Assembly: GCA_021818105.1 (NCBI GenBank)
Contig: JAKAFB010000008.1
Coordinates: 18,706-82,705, forward strand
DNA length: 64,000 nt
Direction: 5' to 3'
Source of the DNA: Acidobacteriota bacterium
GTDB lineage: Bacteria > Acidobacteriota > Terriglobia > Terriglobales > Acidobacteriaceae
Under the pieces are notes generated by a model. That model was given only the letters and a program-made list of their open reading frames with translations. It searched no databases and had not been told where the DNA came from. Shown one piece after another: positions 31,683-41,361 of this stretch. Every line of letters starts with the position of its first letter. The stretch's first letter is position 1. Made by a program: the position numbers and the translations under genes.

Positions 31683-32444
31683 ATGAGCGATCTTGAAGTG
31701 CAACAAGCGGCCGAGGCAGCGCCTGGCCTTTCCCAGTGGCAGCGCGTGACAAGCACCTTCTTCGCGCCGTCGAAAACCTTTGCCGACATCAAGCGCGGCA
31801 ACAGGAGTTGGTGGCTGCCCTTCATCCTCATCGCCATTGCCGGCTACATCCTCTTTGCCGCCGTCTCGCTCAAAATCGGCATGCAGCAGGTCGTCGATAA
31901 CCAGATCCACATGAGCCCCAAGGCCGAGGAACGTCTCGCTCAGGCCACGCCAGAGCAGCGCGAACTGTCCTCAAAGATCTCCCTCGCCATCACCGAGGGA
32001 GTCTTCGTTGCCAATCCACTCATGACCCTCGCCTTTGTCGCACTCCTCTCCGTCGGACTCTGGGGAACAATGAACTTTCTCTTCGGCGGCACAGCCACTT
32101 ACAAGAGCATCTTCGCCATGTGGATGTACGCATGGTTGCCGTCCGTCATCAAGACACTGATGGGTGTCATAGTCATCTTCTCCGGCATCGCGCCTGAGTC
32201 TTTCAACATCAAAAACTTTGCTCCCACCAACATTGCCGCCTTCCTCAGCCCCGCAGATATCAACCCAGTCCTTTATTCGCTCCTCAGCTCGCTCGATCTC
32301 ATCACCATCTGGACCCTCATTCTGCTCAGCATCGGCGCGGCCACCGTCGCAGGTGTCAAGCGCAGCTCCGGCTATCTTGCCGTCTTCGGCTGGTGGATCA
32401 TCTTCATCCTCGTCGGCATGGGCTGGGCCGCAGCCTTCGGTTGA
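31683..32444 (+). CDS. YIP1-family membrane protein
   Basis: A 253-residue protein with about five transmembrane helices of the Yip1 domain. The cytoplasmic start SQWQRVTSTFFAPSKTFADIKRG is the usual amphipathic entry of bacterial Yip1 proteins, followed by helices at about 40-60, 115-135, 145-170, 205-225 and 232-252. Bacterial members have no established function. AGGAAGG lies upstream of the chosen ATG; an earlier ATG ten codons before lacks one. Confidence 0.8.
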   Translation: MSDLEVQQAAEAAPGLSQWQRVTSTFFAPSKTFADIKRGNRSWWLPFILIAIAGYILFAAVSLKIGMQQVVDNQIHMSPKAEERLAQATPEQRELSSKISLAITEGVFVANPLMTLAFVALLSVGLWGTMNFLFGGTATYKSIFAMWMYAWLPSVIKTLMGVIVIFSGIAPESFNIKNFAPTNIAAFLSPADINPVLYSLLSSLDLITIWTLILLSIGAATVAGVKRSSGYLAVFGWWIIFILVGMGWAAAFG

Positions 32445-32531
32445 TCCACAAACGCCCTCGCACAAAAGCAAAGCGCGCACCCGCTCAGGATGCGCGCTCT
32501 TGTTTTGCTTTCTTGCAGTGTCGGCTCTGCG

Positions 32532-33779
32532 TTACTCCGCCCAGCGCCGCATGATCAGCGTTGCGTTGATGCCGCCAAACCCGAAGGAGTTTGACAGGCC
32601 TACGTCAAAGCTGTGGGGAATCGCCTTGTTCGGCACGTAGTCCAGCCGGCACTCCGGGTCTGGCTCATCCAGGTTGATCGTCGGCGGCAGCATCTGGTGC
32701 TGCAACGCCAGCACCGTGATGCCCGCCTCCAATCCGCCTGCACCGCCCAGCAGGTGGCCGGTCATGGACTTCGTGCCACTGATCTTCAGCCTGTGGCTCA
32801 GCGCGTGCTCGCCAAACACCAGCTCAATCGCCCGCGACTCATTGCCGTCGCCCGCCGGTGTCGATGTGGCATGCGCATTCACATAGCCCACTTCCTCCGG
32901 CTGAATGCCCGCATCTTTCAGTGCCGCGCGCATACTGCGCTGCGCTCCCTGGCCTTCGGGAGCAATGCCTGTCATGTGGTAGGCATCTGCGCTCATGCCA
33001 TAGCCAATAATTTCGGCCAGAATCTTCGCGCCGCGTCGCTTGGCAAATTCCAGCTCCTCAAGAATCAGGATGCCCGCGCCTTCGCCAATTACGAACCCAT
33101 CGCGGTCCTTATCAAACGGCCGACTCGCGCGCGTCGGCTCATCGTTGCGCGTGGAGAGCGCACGCATCGAGGCGAATCCGCCCACTGACAGCGGCGTCAC
33201 CGCTGCCTCCGAGCCGCCCGCAATCATCACATCCGCATCGCCGTGCAAAATCATGCGTGCCGAGTCGCCAATCGAGTTGGCGCTCGTGGCGCACGCCGTC
33301 GCCGTGGCCGATATCGGCCCCTTCGCGCCGTAGCGGATGCTCAGTTGCCCCGCCGCCATGTTCACAATCGCTGCCGGAATGAAGAAAGGCGATATCTTGC
33401 GCGGCCCTCCCTGCAACAGGTTGGCGTGCTCGCGCTCGATAATCTCAAACCCGCCGATGCCCGAGCCGATAAACACGCCTACGCGGTCCGCGTTCTCCGG
33501 CGTAATCTGTAGCCCGGACTGATCCATCGCCTCCTGCGCAGCAGCAAAGGCAAAGTGGATGAAGCGCCCCATCTTGCGCGCTTCCTTCTTGTCCACGAAA
33601 TTCAGCGGGTCAAAGTTCTTGACCTCGGCGGCAAATGTGACGGGGAAGCCGGTTGTGTCAAAGCCCTGGATCGGAGCCATTCCGCTGGCTCCGGCCAGTA
33701 ATTGCCGCCACACCTCCGGTGCTGTATTGCCCACACCACATACCAGCCCAAGGCCGGTAATGACGACTCGACGGTTCAA
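32532..33779 (-). CDS. fabF: 3-oxoacyl-[ACP] synthase II
   Basis: A 415-residue condensing enzyme of fatty-acid elongation. The catalytic triad is visible: Cys in TATACATSANSIGD, His in NAHATSTPAGD, and His in SMTGHLLGGAGG. The N-terminus RRVVITGLGLVCGVGN and the C-terminal NSFGFGGINATLIM are family marks. It starts three bases after the acpP stop, so acpP-fabF form one operon and the enzyme is made with its carrier. Confidence 0.96.
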   Translation of the reverse strand: MNRRVVITGLGLVCGVGNTAPEVWRQLLAGASGMAPIQGFDTTGFPVTFAAEVKNFDPLNFVDKKEARKMGRFIHFAFAAAQEAMDQSGLQITPENADRVGVFIGSGIGGFEIIEREHANLLQGGPRKISPFFIPAAIVNMAAGQLSIRYGAKGPISATATACATSANSIGDSARMILHGDADVMIAGGSEAAVTPLSVGGFASMRALSTRNDEPTRASRPFDKDRDGFVIGEGAGILILEELEFAKRRGAKILAEIIGYGMSADAYHMTGIAPEGQGAQRSMRAALKDAGIQPEEVGYVNAHATSTPAGDGNESRAIELVFGEHALSHRLKISGTKSMTGHLLGGAGGLEAGITVLALQHQMLPPTINLDEPDPECRLDYVPNKAIPHSFDVGLSNSFGFGGINATLIMRRWAE

Positions 33780-33782
33780 TGG

Positions 33783-34031
33783 CTACTTGCCTTTCGCGGT
33801 CTTTGCGTTCTTCTCGATGTAGTCAATCGCGTCCTTCACGGTCTTGATCTTCTCGGCGTCTTCGTCGGGAATCTCAAGGTCAAAGGCTTCTTCAAACTGC
33901 ATCACCAGCTCCACCACGTCCAGCGAGTCAGCGCCCAGATCTTCCTGGAAGCTCGCGCCAGGGGTCACTTCAGCCTCGTCCACCTGAAGCTGTTCGACGA
34001 TAATCTGTTTTACTTTTTCTTCCACAGCCAT
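33783..34031 (-). CDS. acpP: Acyl carrier protein
   Basis: An 82-residue acidic helical carrier. The phosphopantetheine attachment site is S36 in [15 protein letters not shown] Shine-Dalgarno precedes the ATG at good spacing. It is first in an acpP-fabF operon; fabD, fabH and fabG are not here. Confidence 0.97.
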   Translation of the reverse strand: MAVEEKVKQIIVEQLQVDEAEVTPGASFQEDLGADSLDVVELVMQFEEAFDLEIPDEDAEKIKTVKDAIDYIEKNAKTAKGK

Positions 34032-34325
34032 GCGTACTTCACCTCGTTTTTTCTTCGGAACTTCGGATTCTCCGGGGCTCCTGTTCCTGCTCTCTCCGAC
34101 AACTCACAATACCGGCACGCAGTGGGGGAACACAACCACCGCGCACAAATTTTGCGCATGGCCCCGAAACTCCAAGTCTACCGGGCAGCCCAAAGCGTGT
34201 AAAGACTCGTATACGGGCAAGTTGCCCCAACAGTCGCGTTCCCTGAACCTCAACGTACAGCCCCTGCGTTTTTGCCCTGAAATCAACAGCCAAAAGGCGT
34301 ACATTAGGCGAAGAGGAAATTGTTC
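34032..34325. promoter_or_regulatory. Divergent region between acpP and rmuC
   Basis: The 294-bp spacer must hold promoters for acpP-fabF and rmuC. I see TACATT at about 34300 before rmuC and no clear regulatory palindrome. Nothing else is recognised. Confidence 0.35.
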
Positions 34326-35753
34326 ATGGGCCTCGAAATGATTCTGCTTGTACTTCTCCTTATTGTAGTCGCCCTCGTCGCTCCTTGGCTTGGCTTTCGA
34401 AGGGGTCAAAGCGCCGCCAAGTCACAGGCGGAAGAGGCTGTGGCGAACGAGCGCAAGCTGGCGGAAGTGCGTGAAACTTCCTTGCGCGAGCAACTTGATA
34501 AAGCAAGGGAGGAGATCGCAGCCCTTCGGCCCAAAGAAAGCGAACTGTCTGCCGTCAAGCAGCAACTTGAAGATGAGCAGAAGAAGTATGCCCAGATGAA
34601 GGCCGATCTCGATGCCGCTTTCAAGGGTGCTGCCGCCGACGCCCTGCGCGCCAACACGCAGTCTTTTCTCGCTCTCGCCAAACAAGAGCTGGGCGGTCAA
34701 AATGCAACAGCAGAACAGACCCTCGCGAAGAAAGAGGAAGCGATTAGAGTCCTGCTCGACCCGCTCAAGGAGACGCTTGGCAAGCTCGATATCCAGACGC
34801 GGGAAATGGAAAAGGCAAGGGAAGGTGCTTACGGCAAAGTCGAGTCGATGATTTCCGATATCAAAGAGGCGATTCCGAAGTCCGTAGATGCTTTAAAGAA
34901 CGAGACAGCGCAGTTAATAGCGGCATTGCGCGCACCGAAAACCCGCGGCAACTGGGGCGAATTGCAACTTCGCCGTTGCGTGGAATTTGCCGGGATGGTG
35001 CAGTACTGTTCTTTCTCTGAGCAGGTCACGGCCCGGGACCAGGAAGACAAAATGCTGCGTCCAGACATGACCATCCAGCTTCCCAATGGCCGTGCAATCG
35101 TCGTCGACGCCAAGACGCCGCTCGATGCCTTTCTTACCGAAGCCGAGGGAGCCGATCTTTCCATGCAGGCGATGCGCTTCGCCGCGCACGCCGAACGCGT
35201 CAAGGCTCATCTGCGCGACCTCTCCAGCAAAACCTACTGGAAGCAATTCGACCATACGCCGGAATTCGTGGTCTGCTTCTTGCCGAGCGAGGCTCTTTTC
35301 AGCGCAGCTCTCGAAGCCGATCCGTCGCTCATAGAATTCGGTTCTCAGGCAAACGTGGTCATGGCCACACCAACAACCTTGATTGCACTTCTCAAGGCCG
35401 TCGCCTACGGGTGGCAGCAGTCGCAAATCACGCAGAACGCCAAGGCGATTCAGGAGGCTGGCAGGGATCTATACAGCAAGCTCGTCAATGCACACGACTA
35501 CTTTGACAAGCTCGGAACGGCCCTCGGCAACGCTGTTGGCCACTACAACAAGTTTGTCGGTGCGGTTGAAGGTCGCGGAGGAGCCTTCTTCCATGCACGC
35601 AAACTCGGCAGCCTTGTGCACGAGAGTGAAGAACTGGAGGCGATTGAATCGTTACCCGCTGAACCGCGCCAACTTATGTCAGATGATTGGTCGGCGTCCT
35701 CCACGCTTACCCTCGCCGCCGAAGCCGAAGAAGCGCAAGATGCACCGAACTAA
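34326..35753 (+). CDS. rmuC: DNA recombination protein RmuC
   Basis: A 475-residue membrane-anchored protein. An N-terminal helix (ILLVLLLIVVALVAPWL) is followed by a coiled coil to about residue 170, then the RmuC nuclease-like domain: PKTRGNWGELQLRR, the MLRPDMTIQLPNGRAIVVDAK block split around the active-site Asp/Lys, and FLPSEALFSAALE. RmuC is thought to limit recombination at inverted repeats. AGAGGAAA lies upstream of the ATG. Base composition is visibly less GC-rich than in neighbours, which may mean transfer. Confidence 0.92.
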   Translation: MGLEMILLVLLLIVVALVAPWLGFRRGQSAAKSQAEEAVANERKLAEVRETSLREQLDKAREEIAALRPKESELSAVKQQLEDEQKKYAQMKADLDAAFKGAAADALRANTQSFLALAKQELGGQNATAEQTLAKKEEAIRVLLDPLKETLGKLDIQTREMEKAREGAYGKVESMISDIKEAIPKSVDALKNETAQLIAALRAPKTRGNWGELQLRRCVEFAGMVQYCSFSEQVTARDQEDKMLRPDMTIQLPNGRAIVVDAKTPLDAFLTEAEGADLSMQAMRFAAHAERVKAHLRDLSSKTYWKQFDHTPEFVVCFLPSEALFSAALEADPSLIEFGSQANVVMATPTTLIALLKAVAYGWQQSQITQNAKAIQEAGRDLYSKLVNAHDYFDKLGTALGNAVGHYNKFVGAVEGRGGAFFHARKLGSLVHESEELEAIESLPAEPRQLMSDDWSASSTLTLAAEAEEAQDAPN

Positions 35754-35811
35754 CTCCGCGAACCCCGTCAACCAGCGCGCAGCGCAGCTAACTCGCTAAC
35801 TTGCTGACCTG

Positions 35812-36381
35812 CTAGCCCAGTCCCGCAAACGTCTCCCGCAGCCGCCGCCAGGTCGTCGGCAAATCTTCCGGCAGCACGCGGGTTTCGCCGATCGTCGTCA
35901 TAAAGTTCGTGTCGCCGTTCCAGCGCGGCAGCGCATGCAGGTGCAGGTGTCCCGCCACGCCCGCGCCGGCGGCACGCCCAAGGTTCATGCCAAGGTTAAT
36001 GCCGTGCGGCTTGTAGAGCTTCTCCAGCGCGCGTTCCGTCGTCTGTGCCAGGTCCATCAACTCGTGCGCCGTCTCCCGCGGCAGCGCTGCCAGCCGGTCC
36101 AGATGCGCATAGGGCAACACCATCACATGCCCTGACGTGTAAGGAAATGCATTCAGGCAGATGAAGCATTGTTGCCCGCGCTTCACCAGTCCGGCTGCCT
36201 GTTCGGCGGTTTCCGCGCTCATGCCATGTGCAATGGCGTAGTCCACACACGCAACCAGGTTGCAGAAAACGCATCCCGTGTCGCCCGGCCACTCCGCCAG
36301 TTGCGCAGGAATGCCCGGCCGCGTAGCCTCATCGGTCGTCGTCACATATGTGTAGCGCCAGGGTGTCCAAAGATGATCCAT
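35812..36381 (-). CDS. HIT-family nucleotide hydrolase/transferase
   Basis: A 189-residue histidine-triad protein. The catalytic motif HLHLHALPRW is near residue 143, preceded by the LNAFPYTSGHVMVLPYAH block, and the N-terminal CVFCN Cys pair resembles the zinc knuckle of the Ap4A-phosphorylase-like subgroup. It probably acts on dinucleoside polyphosphates or adenylated molecules. A TATACT -10-like hexamer lies 22 nt before the ATG. It is divergent from rpsA. Confidence 0.9.
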   Translation of the reverse strand: MDHLWTPWRYTYVTTTDEATRPGIPAQLAEWPGDTGCVFCNLVACVDYAIAHGMSAETAEQAAGLVKRGQQCFICLNAFPYTSGHVMVLPYAHLDRLAALPRETAHELMDLAQTTERALEKLYKPHGINLGMNLGRAAGAGVAGHLHLHALPRWNGDTNFMTTIGETRVLPEDLPTTWRRLRETFAGLG

Positions 36382-36795
36382 GCAAGCCGTGCCGTTTGCA
36401 CCCAGTATAGTGCTTCGTTTCGGCGGCTTTTCGCCGTCCCCATGACCGCGCTATGAACGCGTCATGACTGCATTGTCCGTATTGCAGTACAGGCAAGCCG
36501 TTGCGTTGACGCTGGAAAGTGTACGTTGCTACACTGTCCACTGTAGCTCTCTGCGCGGATTCCAGCAGCGGGCTGCGGCCGCCCTCCCACCAGCCGATGC
36601 GCGCTTGGTGATTCCAATGGAGACGAGTCGCTTCCAGCGCCAGCCTCGCTGGCGGGTACGATTGTCTCTCAAGGAATCGCAAAGTTACTCGGTTCCGGTG
36701 CGGCGATCCGGCCTCGGGCATCGGCGCACGCTTCGCAGATGCCCCCGGCGATCCTGCTGTCCGTCGCCGGCGCAAGGAATCTCGGAGCTGTTGCC
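36382..36795. promoter_or_regulatory. 414-bp gap: HIT gene promoter and long rpsA leader
   Basis: This stretch holds the HIT gene -10 (36404-36409, minus), the rpsA promoter, and about 254 nt of untranslated rpsA leader. An open frame from 36739 adds 19 codons to rpsA but has no ribosome site. No other gene is recognised. Confidence 0.55.
36506..36535 (+). promoter_or_regulatory. rpsA promoter
   Basis: TTGACG (36506-36511), an 18-bp spacer and TACACT (36530-36535), with TGC forming an extended -10. This is the best sigma-70 type match in the window. Transcription would start near 36542. Confidence 0.65.
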
Positions 36796-38739
36796 ATGGC
36801 AAACGTCCTCAATCCTGAACCCGAGAGCATAACCCTGAACACCGAACTCGAAACGCCCACCCTCGAACCTGCGACGGAGCAAAACCAGCCGTCGTCCGAA
36901 TCCACGTCCAACCCCGAAACCGCTGCTGTCGCTTCGCCCGCGCTGGACGCCGATGCCCCCACCCAACCCGCAGTTGAGCCGCCAGTGGCCGCCGCGCCCG
37001 CCGAGTCCGCCCAGGAAGCCGAGGCACTGCACGAGCAGGGTTTTGACTCAGCTGAGGATTTTTCCGCCGCTCTTGAGGCCTTCGAGCGCGAGCAGGCTGC
37101 CGAGGCGGCCGCCGTCGAAGCCTACGGCGACAAGATTGTCTCCGGCACGGTGATTAAGCAGACTGAGAAGTACCTCGTCGTCGATGTGGGCCTCAAATCC
37201 GAGGGCCTTGTGCCGCTCGAGCAGGTCGTAGACCACACCGGTGCCGTCAAGTTCCAGCCCGGCGAGCCCATTGACGTGGTCATTGAGCGCGAGGAGCCCG
37301 AAGGCGGCTACCTCGTCAGCTATGAGAAAGCGCAGCGTCTGCGCGTGTGGGATGTGATAGAGAAGGCTGCGGCCGAAAAGACTACAGTCACCGGCACCGT
37401 GGTCAGCCGCGTCAAGGGCGGCCTCACCGTGGATATCGGCATGAAGGCGTTCCTGCCCGGCTCTCAGCTTGAGATTCGCCCCGTGCGCAACCTCGATGGC
37501 TATCTCGGTCAGCAAATTGAGGTTCGCGTAATCAAGCTCAACAAGAAACGTGGCAACGTCGTCGTCAGTCGCAAGGAGATCCTCGAGGAAGAGCTGAACT
37601 CCAAGCGTTCGCAGACCCTCGAGCACCTCGGCGAGGGCGCGGTGCTGACCGGCGTGGTCAAGAACCTCACCGACTACGGCGCCTTCGTTGACCTCGGCGG
37701 CATTGATGGCCTGCTCCACATCACAGACATGAGCTGGGGCCGCCTCACCCACCCGCGCGACCTGGTCAACGTCGGCGACGAGATCCAGGTCAAGGTGCTC
37801 AAGTTTGACAAGGACAAGCAGCGCGTTTCGCTGGGCTTCAAGCAGCTCACGCCTGACCCGTGGCTCGACGCCTCTGAGCGCTATCCCGTCGGCGCGCATG
37901 TCCATGGCCGCGTGCTTTCTGTTACGGATTACGGCGCGTTCGTCGAGCTGGAGCAGGGTATTGAGGGCCTTGTGCACCTCTCGGAGATGACCTGGTCCAA
38001 GCGCCTCAAGCACCCCTCCAAGTTGGTCAAGCCCGGCGACGAAGTGGATACGGTCGTACTCAGCGTCAATCCCTCTGACCGCCGCATCTCCCTCGGCATG
38101 AAGCAGCTGATGGAGAACCCGTGGGAGAACCTCACAGAGCGCTACCCGGCAGGCACGGTCGTTGAGGGCCGCGTGCGCAACCTCACGGACTTCGGTGCAT
38201 TCATTGAGATTGAAGACGGCATTGACGGTCTGGTGCACGTCTCCAACCTCAGCTGGACCAAGCGCGTCAAGCATCCTTCTGAAGTGGTGAAGAAGGGCGA
38301 GAAGGTCAAGGCTGTTGTCCTTGGCGTCGAGCCCCAGAACCGCCGCCTCTCCCTTGGCATCAAGCAGCTCCAGCCTGACGTCTGGGAGAGCTTCTTCGCC
38401 GCGCATCGCGTCGGTGATGTGGTTCACGGCAAGGTGCTTCGCACCGCGCAGTTCGGCGCTTTCGTTGAAATCGCCGAAGGCGTCGAGGGTCTCTGCCACG
38501 TTTCTGAGGCTGTGGGTGATGATGGCGCGCCCATCAAGCTCGAGCAGGGCCAGGAGCACGAATTCAAGATCATCAAGATTAACGTGGAAGAGAAGAAGGT
38601 GGGCCTCAGCCTGCGCTCGATTGGCCATGAGGCCAGCCGCGCTCAGGTCGAGCACTACAAGGAAAGCGCGCACAAGCAGCCTGTCTCCAGCTCCACCACC
38701 ACCCTTGGCGATCTCATCAACTGGAAGAGCGAGCGCTAA
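36796..38739 (+). CDS. rpsA: 30S ribosomal protein S1
   Basis: A 647-residue protein that binds mRNA on the small subunit. The first 100 residues are Pro/Glu/Ala-rich and disordered. Six S1 (OB-fold) repeats follow, beginning at about residues 113 (GTVIKQTEKYLVVDVG), 198 (GTVVSRVKGGLTVDIG), 283 (GVVKNLTDYGAFVDLG), 370 (GRVLSVTDYGAFVELE), 455 (GRVRNLTDFGAFIEIE) and 545 (GKVLRTAQFGAFVEIA). The count equals that of E. coli S1; the acidic N-terminal extension makes it longer. The ATG has GGAG at nine bases. The leader of about 254 nt is long enough for translational autoregulation, as known for S1 in enterobacteria. A terminator follows. Confidence 0.95.
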   Translation: MANVLNPEPESITLNTELETPTLEPATEQNQPSSESTSNPETAAVASPALDADAPTQPAVEPPVAAAPAESAQEAEALHEQGFDSAEDFSAALEAFEREQAAEAAAVEAYGDKIVSGTVIKQTEKYLVVDVGLKSEGLVPLEQVVDHTGAVKFQPGEPIDVVIEREEPEGGYLVSYEKAQRLRVWDVIEKAAAEKTTVTGTVVSRVKGGLTVDIGMKAFLPGSQLEIRPVRNLDGYLGQQIEVRVIKLNKKRGNVVVSRKEILEEELNSKRSQTLEHLGEGAVLTGVVKNLTDYGAFVDLGGIDGLLHITDMSWGRLTHPRDLVNVGDEIQVKVLKFDKDKQRVSLGFKQLTPDPWLDASERYPVGAHVHGRVLSVTDYGAFVELEQGIEGLVHLSEMTWSKRLKHPSKLVKPGDEVDTVVLSVNPSDRRISLGMKQLMENPWENLTERYPAGTVVEGRVRNLTDFGAFIEIEDGIDGLVHVSNLSWTKRVKHPSEVVKKGEKVKAVVLGVEPQNRRLSLGIKQLQPDVWESFFAAHRVGDVVHGKVLRTAQFGAFVEIAEGVEGLCHVSEAVGDDGAPIKLEQGQEHEFKIIKINVEEKKVGLSLRSIGHEASRAQVEHYKESAHKQPVSSSTTTLGDLINWKSER

Positions 38740-38764
38740 ACCGCTCCGCTCCACGCAACACATC

Positions 38765-38790
38765 AACGGCCACCCGCAAGGGTGGCCGTT
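38765..38790 (+). terminator. Terminator after rpsA
   Basis: An 11-bp perfect stem AACGGCCACCC / GGGTGGCCGTT with a stable GCAA tetraloop, followed by CTGCTTTCC. Confidence 0.82.
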
Positions 38791-38844
38791 CTGCTTTCCC
38801 CGCTATGCAAATTCCGGCTGACCGGCTGCCAAATATCCCTCCGC

Positions 38845-40062
38845 TCAGATCACCTCAGGCTCATGCCTCGCCGCCAGCACAACCACAATCCCCAGCGAAG
38901 CCAGCACGCACAGCAGCGCGAACAGAAACGCGCTCGCGTAGCCAAACTCCCCAATCACCGCGCCTGCCGTCGGGCCCACCAGGAAGAACGACACATCCGA
39001 GAAGCCCGTGTAGACGCCCAGCGCCGTGCCCCGATTGAATTCCGGCACGCGCTTCACCGCCTCCACGCCCAGGGCAGGGAAGACCAGCGAAAAGCCAAAC
39101 CCAGTCAGCCCCGCGCCTGCGAACGCAGTCCGCGGCGAGTGCGCCAGCCACATCATCGCTACGCCCATGCTCTCCACTGCCAGGCACGTCATGCTCACTG
39201 GAAACCCTCCAAAGCGGTTGATGGCCTGGATGAACAGCAGGCGCGCGGTGATGAATGCCACGCCAAACGACGTCAGGCACAGCGCCGCGCCATCCCAGTG
39301 GCGGCTCGCGTAGAAGAGCGTCACAAACGTGGCCAGCACGCTGTAGCCCACGCCTCCCAGCGCCAACCCCATGCCGTGCGGCGTCACGCGTCCCAGCACG
39401 TCGCGAAAAGGCAAGTGCTCGCCCGGCATCACCGCAATTGGTTTCTTGGCCGTGGCCACCATCAGGCTGATCCCGCACAGCACCAGCGTCAGTACGCCAA
39501 TTGAGGCCAATCCCCAATGCTGCTCCATCACCACGCCCAGTGGCGCGCCCAGCGCCAGCCCTCCATAGGTGCCTATGCCGTTATAGGAGATTACTTTTGC
39601 CGTGTGCTCCGGTCCTGCCGCCGTAATGCCCCACAGCGTCGCGCCTGTCGAGCCCAGGCTCTCGCCCACGCCTAGCGCCAGGCGGCTTGCCATCAGCGCC
39701 GCCAGGCTCAGCCATATTGGACTGCGATGCAGCAGAGCCGCAAACAAGAGCAGCGCGCCGCTTGCCAGGCACGCGCTCATCCCCCACTGCACTGACACTT
39801 TTGCTCCCGCATTGTCGCTGATGCGCCCTGCCCACGGCCTGCTCAAAAAAGTCGCAATGTACTGGATGCTGATGACCGATCCTGCCAACGCTGCGCTGTA
39901 TCCCATGCGCAGGTGCACATACGCCGGCAGAATCGCCAGCGGCAGACCGATAGAGAGATAGCAGATCAGCGTGAAGTACGTGTAGCTGAGAATCTGTCCC
40001 GCCCTGCCCCGTGAGGTATCGGTTGCGCGACCGGCAAAGCGCTCAGGTGGAGAGGTATCCAT
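38845..40062 (-). CDS. MFS transporter, YhhS/YfcJ-like
   Basis: A 405-residue protein with 12 hydrophobic segments. The loop between helices 2 and 3, SRPWAGRISDNAGAK, is the major-facilitator A motif, and LPAYVHLRMGYSAALAG followed by ISIQYIATFLSRP closely matches the YhhS/YfcJ group. The substrate is unknown. The frame opens 19 codons earlier, but MDTSPPERF precedes a polar tail and helix 1, as in relatives; the ribosome site is weak. It lies 82 bp downstream of the AI-2E family gene on the same strand. Confidence 0.85.
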   Translation of the reverse strand: MDTSPPERFAGRATDTSRGRAGQILSYTYFTLICYLSIGLPLAILPAYVHLRMGYSAALAGSVISIQYIATFLSRPWAGRISDNAGAKVSVQWGMSACLASGALLLFAALLHRSPIWLSLAALMASRLALGVGESLGSTGATLWGITAAGPEHTAKVISYNGIGTYGGLALGAPLGVVMEQHWGLASIGVLTLVLCGISLMVATAKKPIAVMPGEHLPFRDVLGRVTPHGMGLALGGVGYSVLATFVTLFYASRHWDGAALCLTSFGVAFITARLLFIQAINRFGGFPVSMTCLAVESMGVAMMWLAHSPRTAFAGAGLTGFGFSLVFPALGVEAVKRVPEFNRGTALGVYTGFSDVSFFLVGPTAGAVIGEFGYASAFLFALLCVLASLGIVVVLAARHEPEVI

Positions 40063-40143
40063 GCGTGTACAGGTAAGCGGCCCTACTGGTATGACCACTC
40101 CCAGTATACCGAAGCCCAAGCTGCCTCATGCCTGGCCTTGGGA

Positions 40144-41211
40144 TTAGCTGATTGCCGGCAATGCCTCGCCCCGCATCCTCTTCCGCCAGATAAGAATCAG
40201 GGACTCCCCTGCGCTGAAGATCACCGGCCCTAGGATTAGCCCGCTCACTCCAAAAAAGAACACGCCCCCCAGCATGGCCAGAAATATCGGCGCTGTATGC
40301 AGTCGCAGTTGCGTCCCCACCAAAATTGGATACAGCACATTGTCCAGTGTGCTGATCACCAGCGATCCCGCCGCCAGCAGAATGATGGCCTGTATCCAGT
40401 GGTGAATCAGCAGCAGATAAATCACTACAGGCATCCAGATGACGAACGCGCCCACCGCAGGTATCAGCGCAAACAGCATTGTGGCCACGCCTAGCAGTGT
40501 TGCCGGGCCCACGCCCAGCGCCCAATAGGCAATCCCGGCGAGCAGGCCCTGGATGGCCGAAACTGCAAATCGTCCCAGCACCAGCGCGTGAATGGCCGCA
40601 CGAATCCTCCGCAGCAGATAGTCGGTCTCGTCACCCTCCAGCGGTAGAAAGGCGCGCACAAACCCCACCGCCTGCGCCGTGTCCCTGTAGAGGAAGAACA
40701 AGATGAACAGCGTCACAATCGCCTGTGTGAATACCTTGATCGATTTTCCCAGAAAACCTGCCACCTGCATCGCCGCCGCGCTTGCCCCCTTTTCAAAGGC
40801 CTGGCTCACATTCATGTTGTCCATCAGGTTCTGCAGCAGGCCGGCAACGCGCGGATGCGATGCAATAAAACTCCTCAGACCATCCTCCGTCGCCGTGGTT
40901 TGGAACTCACGCACCACCTGCAGAACATGTCCGCCCGCGCTCAGCAAGATCAGGATGGACGGCACCACAATCGCCAGAGCCACCAGCACTGTTGTCACCG
41001 CGGCTGCGAAGGAAGGGTTCTTCAGCCGCCCCAGAATCCACCGGTAGGGCCGCTGCGTCACAATCGCCAGCACTGTCGCCCACGTAATCCCCGGCAAAAA
41101 TGGCCGCACCAGCAGCAGGCACAGCACCACCACGCACACTGAAATCAGGAACAGTGTCACGCCGCTCCAGTCAAATCTGGCTTGCGCAGATGGCAGGCTC
41201 TCCGATCCCAT
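40144..41211 (-). CDS. AI-2E family (PerM/TqsA-like) membrane transporter
   Basis: A 355-residue membrane protein of the AI-2E exporter superfamily. Helices at about 15-50 and 65-90 are followed by a periplasmic domain and the conserved membrane block LFILFFLYRDTAQA ... GLLAGIAYWALGVGPATLLGVATMLFALIPAVG. Family members export autoinducer-2 or act as Na+/H+ antiporters; the substrate here is unknown. AAGGAGCAAGG before the ATG clearly fixes the start, 33 codons inside the longer open frame. Confidence 0.87.
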   Translation of the reverse strand: MGSESLPSAQARFDWSGVTLFLISVCVVVLCLLLVRPFLPGITWATVLAIVTQRPYRWILGRLKNPSFAAAVTTVLVALAIVVPSILILLSAGGHVLQVVREFQTTATEDGLRSFIASHPRVAGLLQNLMDNMNVSQAFEKGASAAAMQVAGFLGKSIKVFTQAIVTLFILFFLYRDTAQAVGFVRAFLPLEGDETDYLLRRIRAAIHALVLGRFAVSAIQGLLAGIAYWALGVGPATLLGVATMLFALIPAVGAFVIWMPVVIYLLLIHHWIQAIILLAAGSLVISTLDNVLYPILVGTQLRLHTAPIFLAMLGGVFFFGVSGLILGPVIFSAGESLILIWRKRMRGEALPAIS

Positions 41212-41361
41212 CCTTGCTCCTTCCCGCACGTTCTCGCAGCATCTATCGTGGTTCGTAGCGCATACACAGTCTAGCCCGGTCTGTGTTCCTGCGCATGCCG
41301 TCCCGCTCATTCTTGTTTCTCCCTTCGCCCCGCTTTACCCTTGAAACAGCCTCAACGGAGC

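Noticed and set aside
34039-34409. Short minus-strand frames upstream of acpP
   Set aside because: They overlap the promoter region and the start of rmuC and have no conserved sequence.
41341-41361. TTG start for MtaB at 41341
   Set aside because: It precedes the GGAG site instead of following it, so it cannot be the initiation codon used with that site.
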